From Hymenobacter baengnokdamensis (GTDB lineage: Bacteria; Bacteroidota; Bacteroidia; Cytophagales; Hymenobacteraceae): 64,000 nucleotides of DNA. The DNA is taken from NCBI RefSeq assembly GCF_008728635.1, contig NZ_CP044285.1, forward strand, positions 1,054,001 to 1,118,000. The letters are read 5' to 3'. Of this stretch, positions 35,834 to 44,208 are shown piece by piece (positions within the stretch are counted from its first letter, which is position 1; every line of letters begins with the position of its first letter). Under the pieces are notes generated by a model. It made no database searches. It was given only the letters and a program-made list of their open reading frames with translations, and was not told where the DNA came from. The position numbers and the translations under genes were made by a program.

Positions 35834-35866
35834 AAAGCCCGGCTACTCTTCAGTAAACGGGCTTTC
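35834..35866 (-). terminator. Terminator of the restriction-modification gene
   Basis: AAAGCCCG / CGGGCTTT flank a 16-base loop; the minus-strand side is followed by TTTAATTTAGG. It lies 25 bp after the stop of the gene at 35891. Confidence 0.65.
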
Positions 35867-35890
35867 TAGTCCTAATCTCTTCCCCACTGC

Positions 35891-38800
35891 CTACCCAGCA
35901 TATGTCCCATCCAACGTGGGTCGAACCAATGCCAACGCCGTCAATGTATCGAGTAATGGCCTCACTTTTTCCGGACGAGTACGTTGAAAGCAAGCTGCTA
36001 CCTGTACTACCGTCATAGGAGTCACCGCCTGTTGTACCACTGCCCTTACCGCCTGCATTTGTTCCGCTAAAGCAGTAGGCCAGGGCTGAATAATAGCCAA
36101 AGCAGTCGTAGAAATTGGGGTTGCCGAGAGTGTAAAAGCTGCCTGTTGTTGACCGGGGGCCTGATAGCTCGGACGCAAATAATGCACTACTCCAGCCGCC
36201 TCCTCCGCTACCCGTTGCTTATTGAGTTGCACAAGCTTGGTGAGTAATTCTGTCTCGGATAAATCAGCCGCCCAGCCATACGCCGCCGCCACCTCCCTAT
36301 CCAGCTGCTGATGTAAGTTGAGCACCACTGAGGCCAGCCCCAGTTGATTAGTCACCTGCTCTTTTGGCGTGAGTGATTGGCCAGCCCGAAGTTTTTCGAC
36401 GACGTTGTAGAGGTCTGTTATTGTAAGTGTCGAGTGCTGGGCCTGCTGTTGTTTGCGTAGGGTATCGAGTTGTTCTGCTAACTCCCGGATACGGTCTTGT
36501 TGTACGACTGTAGCAGTAGGGAAGGGAAAGGTCTGGAAGCAACGTGAACTTGCGTAGACGGAATCATTGCCCACGCCTAACCAACTGCCCGAAGCCATAG
36601 CCCAGACCACATGCACACTACTGGATAATATGCCCAGTAGGTACGCATCATCTAGTGCCAGGCACACTAGTTTGTGGTCGGGTGCCACTTCACTTTTTAG
36701 AAACTGAAATACTCGGTGCTTGGCAGTTTCAGGCGTAGCAATGTAGCGGGGCAGTTCTTGCACAGCTGCCCGTAGCCCTTTGCGAGTTTCCCCAAACTGC
36801 CACCAAATGTCTTTTAGGCGCTTCCGGTTATTGTGGTCACGTTCAGGCTTCACGCGCTCCACCAGCCACTGGTAGAGTTGAGGGTAGCTGCTGAGCATCT
36901 GCGCTTCCGTTAGTTCAAACATATCCAGCAGGTATACCCCACGCGGTCGGGCAGTCAGGTCCTTGCCGTTGCGATAGGGCCGAATACGACTTTCCAGGCC
37001 AAGTGTGGTGCCCAGCCCAAGCTGTGCTGCTTCCTCGGCTGTGACAATGAAACCTGCGCCGGCCAGCATCATGCCGTTACTCGATAAGCCCGCGTTGGCC
37101 CCCAACTGCTGAGCTGATGACACGTCGGCACCTACCGTCAGGTCGGCGTTGAGCACGCCCATCTGTTCGCCTAGCTCAACTGCCGGCGCCTCTTCACCCG
37201 CAACGGTTACTTCGCGTATCACCTCGGCCAGCGTGCCCGGCTGGCCCGCGCCGGCTACGCCCACCGTGATGGCTACGCGCACGGCCGCCCCATCAGTGGC
37301 CTCCACCCACGGGTGGTCGGGGATAGCGAAGGCCAGCGAAAGCGGCTGCTCGGTATTGGCCAGGTGCTGCTGGATGAGCCGCCGGTTGAATGTCTGGGTA
37401 ATGGAATTGGTGGTGATGAAGCCAAATCGCTCGGCTTGGCCCGCCTGCACCATCCGGGCCGCGTGGTCCCACCAGTACATCACCAGGTCGGCCGACTCGG
37501 GTACACGGCCCCGGTAAGCTTTGCGCAGCGCTTCTACGTAGCCGTCGCCCAGGGCTCCGCGCATGGCCTTGTCACCCAAAAAAGGCGGGTTGCCGACCAG
37601 AAAATCAGCCGCTGGCCACTCGGCGGGGTGCGGGGCGGGGTAGTCGAATACTGGCACTTGGGCGGCTTCGTCGGGCACGGGCTTACCAGTGGCCGAATGC
37701 AGTTTAGTGGTCAGCCCATCCCAGCGCGTCACCGGCCGGCCCTGCGCATCAAGACGTGGCACTGGGGGGCCGTGCTGGAGAATGGCATCCTGCTGGCGGA
37801 TATTCTGATAGCTGTCGAGTAGCGGCTCGGCCAGTTGCGTCAGGCCGTGGGTGCGTAGGTGCCACTGCAGATAGCCGATGCGCAGCACCACGTCGGCGAT
37901 GGCGGCCGCCCGCGGGTTTAGTTCTAGGCCCAGTAGTTGGCGAGGGCTCACGGTGCTGCCGGCGCCCAGGTCGAGCAGGCCCGTTTGTCCGAAGCCGTTG
38001 ATGGCCGTCAGCACTTCGCCCTCCAGCCGCTTGAGGTGCTCCAGGGTCACATACAGAAAATTTCCTGTTCCGCAGGCTGGGTCGAGGATTTTAACGGAGG
38101 TGAGGCGGGTCAGAAACTTCACCAGCTCGGCGCGGGCACCTTTGGCATCCTCATCGTCGAGGCGGCGGGCGCTGGCGGCCTGCGCCGCAACCCATTCCTG
38201 ACGTAGCGGGTCGAGTACAGTAGGTACGACCAAGCGCTCGACGTAGCGGCGAGGGGTGTAGTGGGCACCGAGGCGATGGCGCTCGCGCGGGTCGAGCGCC
38301 CGCTCCAGTAAGGTACCGAATATGGCGGGCTCTACCTCGGTCCAATCGGCTTGGGCTGCCTCGTGCAGTAGGGTGAGCTGGGCCGCCGTGAGGGGTAGGG
38401 CCTTAGCCGAATGAAACAGGCGCCCATTAAAACGCCGCAGCCGTGCCCGCAAATCAGGCGCGAAACCGCCAGTATCCATTGTGTGCCAGAGGCTTTCGAG
38501 CGCATCAGGTAGCAGCTGTCGCAGCTCCTCGGTAGCGGCGTAGCTGGCCAGTAGCCCGGAAAACGAGGCTTTGGGAATCAGACTTGCATCCTCAGCAAAC
38601 ATGGTGAAGAGGCAGCGCATTAAAAATTGCGCTACCACCTCCGAGGCGTGGCCTGCTCGTTCCAACTGGGCAGAGAGGGCGGCCAACTGGCCAGCGAGCT
38701 GCCGCGTGACCTGGGCCGCCCGGCGGCTAGGGTCGAGCTGCTGCGGGTCGGTGAAGAGCAGTCGCAGGCGTGCCAGTACCGCCTCGTCAGCCAGGTCAGC

Positions 38801-39475
38801 CAGGGCAATGCGATAGGTCTGCGAATCGGGAAACGGTACGTAGTTGTCGCCCACCCCGGCAAAGTTGCTGTAGAGGTCGAAGCAGTACCCTACATCTACT
38901 ACCACGATGAAGGGCGGCCGCGGCTCGCTGGCCGGTAGGGCTCGCACGTAACCCAGCGCTTGCTGCCGGGCAGCTTCCATCACCTGCCGCCACTTGGCCG
39001 TTCCCCGAGTAGCGTGGCCTTGGCGATACTTTTCGGGAGATAAACCTAACTCTATGCGTTCCGCATTAGGCCCAGTCGTGCGCGGGTCGTGCGCGGGTCG
39101 TGCGCGGGTCGTGCGCGGGTCGTGCGCGGGTCGTGCGCGGGTCGTGCGCGGGTCGTGCGCGATATTATTATGTGTAATATCCGTGTCGCCGTCGACTAAA
39201 AATGGCGCAAAACTACCTACGCCCTGCTTCGTTTCCAACACAAAGCACCCTCTTTTATAGAGGTCAATCCGACCGGTGCTGGCTTTGTTACTCGGGCCAT
39301 TGTCGAAAGTAACAGTTCGCTCAAATACATAAGCGTCTTGAGCCGAATTGTATGTGGTAGCGTCAGGATGAGCTACGTTCAGTAAGTCACACAGTTCAGT
39401 TAAAAATAAGCTGTAATTAGCGCGCTCAGCTCCGCCAGCTGGTCGCCAGCGAGCTTCAAAGTCAGAGTAATTCAC
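35891..39475 (-). CDS. MmeI-like Type IIG restriction-modification enzyme
   Basis: 1194 aa, one chain with nuclease, methyltransferase and specificity parts. The N-terminal nuclease motif is D71-X9-E81-T-K83 in RIDLYKRGCFVLETKQ, the MmeI-type D-X9-EXK. Motif I is ILDPACGTGNFLYV (Asp465) and motif IV GNPPFLGDK (Asn629), for an adenine N6 methyltransferase. The C-terminal ~300 residues hold the target-recognition region. Residues ~106-140 are an 11-residue repeat (HDPRTTRARPA) made by an 11-bp DNA repeat, so slippage would shift the frame. It methylates host DNA and cuts unmethylated DNA. IetAS-like genes are divergent from it. Confidence 0.88.
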   Translation of the reverse strand: MNYSDFEARWRPAGGAERANYSLFLTELCDLLNVAHPDATTYNSAQDAYVFERTVTFDNGPSNKASTGRIDLYKRGCFVLETKQGVGSFAPFLVDGDTDITHNNIAHDPRTTRARPAHDPRTTRARPAHDPRTTGPNAERIELGLSPEKYRQGHATRGTAKWRQVMEAARQQALGYVRALPASEPRPPFIVVVDVGYCFDLYSNFAGVGDNYVPFPDSQTYRIALADLADEAVLARLRLLFTDPQQLDPSRRAAQVTRQLAGQLAALSAQLERAGHASEVVAQFLMRCLFTMFAEDASLIPKASFSGLLASYAATEELRQLLPDALESLWHTMDTGGFAPDLRARLRRFNGRLFHSAKALPLTAAQLTLLHEAAQADWTEVEPAIFGTLLERALDPRERHRLGAHYTPRRYVERLVVPTVLDPLRQEWVAAQAASARRLDDEDAKGARAELVKFLTRLTSVKILDPACGTGNFLYVTLEHLKRLEGEVLTAINGFGQTGLLDLGAGSTVSPRQLLGLELNPRAAAIADVVLRIGYLQWHLRTHGLTQLAEPLLDSYQNIRQQDAILQHGPPVPRLDAQGRPVTRWDGLTTKLHSATGKPVPDEAAQVPVFDYPAPHPAEWPAADFLVGNPPFLGDKAMRGALGDGYVEALRKAYRGRVPESADLVMYWWDHAARMVQAGQAERFGFITTNSITQTFNRRLIQQHLANTEQPLSLAFAIPDHPWVEATDGAAVRVAITVGVAGAGQPGTLAEVIREVTVAGEEAPAVELGEQMGVLNADLTVGADVSSAQQLGANAGLSSNGMMLAGAGFIVTAEEAAQLGLGTTLGLESRIRPYRNGKDLTARPRGVYLLDMFELTEAQMLSSYPQLYQWLVERVKPERDHNNRKRLKDIWWQFGETRKGLRAAVQELPRYIATPETAKHRVFQFLKSEVAPDHKLVCLALDDAYLLGILSSSVHVVWAMASGSWLGVGNDSVYASSRCFQTFPFPTATVVQQDRIRELAEQLDTLRKQQQAQHSTLTITDLYNVVEKLRAGQSLTPKEQVTNQLGLASVVLNLHQQLDREVAAAYGWAADLSETELLTKLVQLNKQRVAEEAAGVVHYLRPSYQAPGQQQAAFTLSATPISTTALAIIQPWPTALAEQMQAVRAVVQQAVTPMTVVQVAACFQRTRPEKVRPLLDTLTALALVRPTLDGTYAG
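39075..39161. repeat. 11-bp tandem repeat inside the restriction-modification gene
   Basis: Seven perfect copies of GTCGTGCGCGG (39075-39151) and an eighth of 10 bases. The unit is 11 bp, not a multiple of three, and lies in codons ~105-135 of the MmeI-like gene. The current length keeps the frame open. Confidence 0.95.
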
Positions 39476-39764
39476 TTAGATGAAGGAAGGTTATGGAATC
39501 AAGCGTCAATAATAGAGTACGTGGAACGAACTTAGTGTAATACAGTATATTCGCCTGACCATTGCTTATCGCATTGGTTTGACTCGTATAAAATGAATGT
39601 TACCGCCCTTCTTACACGCGCTAGTTACAGCGGGTCAAATTGATTATCTTTACTAAAGCAGTTAGCTTATTCAAAAGCTGGCACCCAATGCTGTCTTAAA
39701 ATGTTAGTAAAGAACCTCAATGAGGGGCTAGTCGACTTCCCTCGGCGGTCCCTCCCCCCGCAAG

Positions 39765-40748
39765 ATGGCACGTGCTGACCTCTTATTAAAACTCGTCAAA
39801 GCTGGTTTATCCGGCGATACGGCCTTGACTAAGAAAGTCGTTCAGGCCGTTATTGCTGAAGAACGAGTTAAGCAACATAACGTTATTGCTAATCAGCTAG
39901 AAGACGCGCTTAAAACTTCTCATAGTCTTACTACTTCTCCTACCCGTTCCGTTACGCCCGTTCTGTATGACAAAATAGAAAGTTTTTTGTATTCTGTCAA
40001 TCCGAATAAGCCCCTTAGCCAACTTGTGCTCAGCAAGTTTGTGTGTAGCTCCCTTCAGGAGTTTGTAATGGAGTATTCGCGGGCCGATGTGTTGCGCTCC
40101 TACAACTTGGAGCCACGTAACCGAGTGCTGCTCGTAGGCGAGCCTGGCAACGGCAAAACCTCTATCGCCGAAGTTCTGGCTACTGAGTTGATGGTGCCTA
40201 TGTTCGTCATCCGCTACGATGGTATCATCGGCAGCTACCTAGGCGAAACGGCCAGCCGCCTGGAGAAAATGTTCAACTTCATCAAAACGCAGCAGTGTGT
40301 ACTGTTTTTTGATGAGTTCGACGCTATCGGTAAAGAGCGCGGTGACCAGCACGAAACCGGCGAAATCAAGCGCGTGGTCAGCTCTTTGCTACTGCAAATC
40401 GATAAGCTGCCCAGTTACGTGATTGTAGTAGCTGCTACTAACCACTCGGAGCTACTCGATAAAGCTGTGTGGCGACGCTTCCAAGTCAAGCTTACCATTG
40501 ACAAGCCCGACCAGGAATTGATTAACGAGTGGCTCGACAAATTCGAACTAGATTTTGGGCATCGACTGCCTACCAAAAGAGACCGCTTGGTTAGCCAGCT
40601 CCAGGGTTTGAGTTTCGCTGAGATAGAAGAGTTTGGCCTGTCCATCCGGCGTAGGTATGCTCTGGCTCAGCCTGGGCCCAACTTACGTGAGATTACTAGT
40701 TTTTCGCTACAAGAAGTAGAAAATAAAAAGAATTTCACCAATGCCTAG
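39765..40748 (+). CDS. ietA: AAA ATPase of an IetAS-like defence pair
   Basis: 327 aa. Walker A GEPGNGKT (125-132), Walker B VLFFDEFDA with Asp183 and Glu184, sensor-1 Asn226 in AATN, and arginines 237-238 in VWRRF, a complete AAA+ module. The N-terminal ~100 residues are helical and probably partner-binding. Its last codons overlap the start of the subtilase by 8 bp. In published work, AAA ATPase-S8 peptidase pairs named IetAS stabilise Agrobacterium plasmids and were later scored as an anti-phage system; the identification here rests on gene order and domains. Name given by that analogy. Confidence 0.82.
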   Translation: MARADLLLKLVKAGLSGDTALTKKVVQAVIAEERVKQHNVIANQLEDALKTSHSLTTSPTRSVTPVLYDKIESFLYSVNPNKPLSQLVLSKFVCSSLQEFVMEYSRADVLRSYNLEPRNRVLLVGEPGNGKTSIAEVLATELMVPMFVIRYDGIIGSYLGETASRLEKMFNFIKTQQCVLFFDEFDAIGKERGDQHETGEIKRVVSSLLLQIDKLPSYVIVVAATNHSELLDKAVWRRFQVKLTIDKPDQELINEWLDKFELDFGHRLPTKRDRLVSQLQGLSFAEIEEFGLSIRRRYALAQPGPNLREITSFSLQEVENKKNFTNA

Positions 40749-43464
40749 AAAACCTGTTCTATTCTTTCCGCAAGCTACTGAAGCAGACTATACTAAAGGC
40801 GGCTCGCCACCCCTAGATAGAACCAACGTAAGTCCCAAAAAGCAAGGTAAAAAATTTCAGAACGACTGGGATAAAATTTCTACTGAGTACACACACGTAG
40901 CCCAGGAAATGGGTGATAGTGTACCAGAAATGGTGCTGGTGCTCGAGCTTAGAAGCACCGTTGACGAATTTTACAAATCAGTCAAACAGACTGAAGAGCT
41001 ACAATTTCTTGCTGCTGAATTTGATTTTACTCCTACGCTCGTAGAAAATACAGCTAGTGACGATGAGGATGCACTCGACCCCGAGTATCCTAGCTCAAGC
41101 CGTGTTTTTCTAACGTTACGCAACGAGGATAGTCTGCGAAGAATTCTTGCGCTTTGGGACACCTACGTTAATAAGCAGCCCTTTCAGAATGGTACTAGCC
41201 AGTTTAAGCAGCTATTCAAACTGCTAACTGGGGTGCGCCTCTACAGCGTAGAAGACCGGCTACGCGACACCGGCTTTCGGGAGCGCGTAGCTGAAATGGT
41301 GCAGATAACGCATTCGCCCGTGCTAGCGGAAGTAGAGCTGCTGTTTGTTACCAAGAAAAACACGCCGCCAGCCAAGCCAAAAAAAGATGGTGGTACAACA
41401 CAGCCCCGCACCAGCGAGGAGGATGATTTAGAACGAACGGCAGCAGTGTACCAGCGTTTTAAGAGCGTAGTAGAGCAGAGCGGCGGCCGAGTGCTTACTG
41501 AGTCCTACACGCTCATTCCTGAGATTCACTACCACGCGGTAGCTGCCGAAATACCCCTTGAACTGCTGCTCGACTTAAGCAACAACACGGATGTGGAGCT
41601 ACTCAAAGCGCCAGAAGTGCTGTTCTTCCGTTCTTTAGGGCAAAGCGCTTGGACCGGCCACCTCGACGAGGACGAGGAGGAAGAAGATTACGAGGAAGAG
41701 GTCGAAGAGGAATTGACAGTAACTATACCACCTCCTCTTTACGAGGAAGCAATTGCTGCCTTGTTCGATGGTTTGCCTATCCAAAACCACCGAGTGCTGG
41801 CCGGACGGCTGACTATCGACGGTGAGGGCGTAGACGAAGCGCTATATCCAGCCGACCAGCGACATCACGGCACGGCCATGGCTACACTCATCACGCGGGG
41901 CGACCTAAGTGATGCTTCGGCGCAGCCTCTTCATAACAAGCTCTACGTGAGGCCAATCATGGTGCTAGAGCCTGGCTTTACTGGTCCAGAGGAGCGAATG
42001 CCTTCTCAGAAACTGCCCGTTGACATCATTCACCGAGCCGTCCGACGGCTATTCGATGGCGAAGGAGAGACGCCAGCTGTCGCCGAGCGTGTAAAAATTA
42101 TTAATCTTTCCATCGGCGATATCTCTCGTCCGTTCCACCAGAGCTTGAGTGCGTGGGCACGACTACTCGACTGGCTAGCCTGTAAGTATGACGTACTATT
42201 CATTATCAGTGCGGGTAATGTTCTAACCAACATTGAACTGCCTGTGCCAGTAGCAGAGTTTGACCGCGCTACTCCCGAAGAGCGTGAAGTGCTGATGCTT
42301 AATCACATTATTTCCGACAACCTCAACCGGAAAGTGCTTACGCCCTCAGAGGCTATTAATGCTATCACGGTGGGCGCTGCACAGGCCGATGCGGGCCCTA
42401 ATGCTGCAGAAGCTGACCGCTACACGTTGGTGCTTGACGAATATTTAATGAGTCCTATTAGCCGAATTGGCTTTGGCTATCGGGGCTCCATTAAACCTGA
42501 TATATTGATGGCTGGCGGCCGGAAATGCTACAAAAAACATTGGAAGCAACCAACTCCGGGTACCAGCACCTTGCTGATACTGGAGAATTTAAAATTTAGC
42601 TACAAGCCACCTGGGGTTAGCGTAGCTGTTCCTGGGCAAGCTGGTTCATTAAATAGTATTGGCTACCAGTGGGGTACTAGCAGCGCTACAGCGCTTGCCA
42701 CCCGACTTGCATGTCAGCTACATGAGATGCTCGATAGCGTCAATATGGACCGGGAAACAGCGACTGAAATTCCCGATGCCTATTACGCAGTGCTTATCAA
42801 AGCTCTGCTTGTACATGGAGCCGGGTGGGGCAAGAGCAGTAGCACTCTGCACGATATAATCAAAAACAAGCCGGGAGTGCCACCTACGTTTGTAAAGAAG
42901 CACATTACGCCCTACCTCGGCTACGGCGTAGTAAACGGTCAGCGCGTCTTGCACTGCACTGATAACCGCGTGACGTTGCTAGGGTGGGGCGAACTGGCAA
43001 CGGAGCACGCCCAGGAATTCGTTTTTCCGCTACCTGAAGCGCTCGAGCGGGCAACGGTAGAGAAGCGTCTTACGGTCACCTTGGCCTGGATAAGCCCAAC
43101 CAATTGGCAATCGCGCCAATACCGCCAAGCAAGGCTTTACATAGACAACATCAAGCGCGATAACTATATCCCGCGCAGTGAACAACTAACTCTGGAGCGA
43201 GAAGGTATCGACTGGAAAACAACTCGGCGTGGCACAGTACAGCATGATATCCTAGTTGGCTCTCAAGCCGACCCTTACGTGAATGGTGGCAACCTTATCA
43301 TTAAAATTGATTGCCGTAAAGATGCTCCTGGTCTCGTTAACACAGATACTATTCGATATGGACTAGCAGTCACTTTAGAGGTGAACGAGGATACAGGGAT
43401 AGAAATTTACGAAGAGGTGAAGCAGAAACTTGCTGTTCTAAATAGAGTTCGGCCTAGAGCATAG
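40741..43464 (+). CDS. ietS: Subtilisin-like S8 serine protease of an IetAS-like pair
   Basis: 907 aa. The catalytic triad is Asp343 in ALFDGLPIQNH, His376 in QRHHGTAMA, and Ser647 in GTSSATALA; the oxyanion Asn493 is in ISAGNV. Residues ~1-330 are an extended N-terminal domain with an acidic run near 305-325 (DEDEEEEDYEEEVEEE). The C-terminal ~200 residues are beta-rich. There is no signal peptide, so it acts in the cytoplasm, as expected of a partner of the AAA ATPase. Translation is coupled through an 8-bp overlap. The substrate is unknown. Confidence 0.85.
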   Translation: MPRKPVLFFPQATEADYTKGGSPPLDRTNVSPKKQGKKFQNDWDKISTEYTHVAQEMGDSVPEMVLVLELRSTVDEFYKSVKQTEELQFLAAEFDFTPTLVENTASDDEDALDPEYPSSSRVFLTLRNEDSLRRILALWDTYVNKQPFQNGTSQFKQLFKLLTGVRLYSVEDRLRDTGFRERVAEMVQITHSPVLAEVELLFVTKKNTPPAKPKKDGGTTQPRTSEEDDLERTAAVYQRFKSVVEQSGGRVLTESYTLIPEIHYHAVAAEIPLELLLDLSNNTDVELLKAPEVLFFRSLGQSAWTGHLDEDEEEEDYEEEVEEELTVTIPPPLYEEAIAALFDGLPIQNHRVLAGRLTIDGEGVDEALYPADQRHHGTAMATLITRGDLSDASAQPLHNKLYVRPIMVLEPGFTGPEERMPSQKLPVDIIHRAVRRLFDGEGETPAVAERVKIINLSIGDISRPFHQSLSAWARLLDWLACKYDVLFIISAGNVLTNIELPVPVAEFDRATPEEREVLMLNHIISDNLNRKVLTPSEAINAITVGAAQADAGPNAAEADRYTLVLDEYLMSPISRIGFGYRGSIKPDILMAGGRKCYKKHWKQPTPGTSTLLILENLKFSYKPPGVSVAVPGQAGSLNSIGYQWGTSSATALATRLACQLHEMLDSVNMDRETATEIPDAYYAVLIKALLVHGAGWGKSSSTLHDIIKNKPGVPPTFVKKHITPYLGYGVVNGQRVLHCTDNRVTLLGWGELATEHAQEFVFPLPEALERATVEKRLTVTLAWISPTNWQSRQYRQARLYIDNIKRDNYIPRSEQLTLEREGIDWKTTRRGTVQHDILVGSQADPYVNGGNLIIKIDCRKDAPGLVNTDTIRYGLAVTLEVNEDTGIEIYEEVKQKLAVLNRVRPRA

Positions 43465-43530
43465 AGAAGCTGCGGCGAGGAGGGTGGCTCTATCAAGTAA
43501 GCCAGCCGTTGACGAAGCGCAAGAAGCAGG

Positions 43531-43803
43531 CTAGCGCCGGCGGCGGATGGTGCGGGCTTCATTGAAGGCCAGCACGCTGCGGCGCTCGTAGCGCAGGCCA
43601 CCGGCCGACTTCCAGACCAGCAGCGTATCCGGCTTTTTGCGCTCTCTGGCCAGCGTCGCCTGTGAGAGGCCGGTCAGCTGCTGCGCCTCCCCGTCTCGCA
43701 CCCACTCGGGCAGGGCTGCTCGGTATTGGGCCAACTCCGACCGTAATTCTCGCACTTCATTGCGCAACTCCTCGAACTCTTCGAAGGATGGAACCTGATA
43801 CAT
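43531..43803 (-). CDS. Small coiled-coil/HTH DNA-binding protein
   Basis: 90 aa. The N-terminal third is a coiled coil (EFEELRNEVRELRSELAQYR). The C-terminal part (DGEAQQLTGLSQATLARERK, then LLVWKSAGGLRYERRSVLAF) is a MerR/excisionase-like HTH. It is last in the leftward operon, next to the XRE gene; stop and next start are 1 bp apart. Probably a regulator or directionality factor. Confidence 0.6.
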   Translation of the reverse strand: MYQVPSFEEFEELRNEVRELRSELAQYRAALPEWVRDGEAQQLTGLSQATLARERKKPDTLLVWKSAGGLRYERRSVLAFNEARTIRRRR

Positions 43804-43804
43804 A

Positions 43805-44110
43805 TTAGTTTTTCAGCTGGCCAGGTCGCCCAGCGCTTACATCCGGGCGGGTGGGTGCCGGCGGGCGCGCTGGGTCGCCCTGGCCAGTGAGCACGTACAT
43901 CACGTCCACTTGGTAGGCCGCGTGCAGCAGATAGAGCAGCTTCAGGTTGCAGTGGTAACGCCCAGCCTCAATTTCCGAAACAATGCCTCGGTGAGTCTGG
44001 AGTACCGTAGCCAACTCAGTGAACGTGGCGAAGGCCTGGGCTGCATGTAGCCGGTACACTTCCTCAAGGAACCGGTGGTCAACGGCAGCCTGGTCAAAGG
44101 GGTGCGGCAT
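43805..44110 (-). CDS. XRE-family transcriptional regulator
   Basis: 101 aa. FATFTELATVLQTHRGIVSE and IEAGRYHCNLKLLYLLHAAY form the Cro/C1-type helix-turn-helix (about residues 25-75). The tail is Pro/Arg-rich. It is 98 bp from the tail gene upstream and 1 bp from the 90-aa gene downstream, which suggests a short regulatory cassette. Confidence 0.75.
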   Translation of the reverse strand: MPHPFDQAAVDHRFLEEVYRLHAAQAFATFTELATVLQTHRGIVSEIEAGRYHCNLKLLYLLHAAYQVDVMYVLTGQGDPARPPAPTRPDVSAGRPGQLKN

Positions 44111-44208
44111 GCGACAAAGTAGAGAGGCAAGTACAAATGCCCGTTTAAGGATTGAAGTTGCCGTATGAATGCAAAGAAACAGCTTTCCTGCTCAATACCC
44201 CGGCCACT

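Noticed and set aside
39075-39161. The 11-bp repeat as a CRISPR array
   Set aside because: The units are directly adjacent without spacers and are inside a coding frame, so it is a simple tandem repeat.
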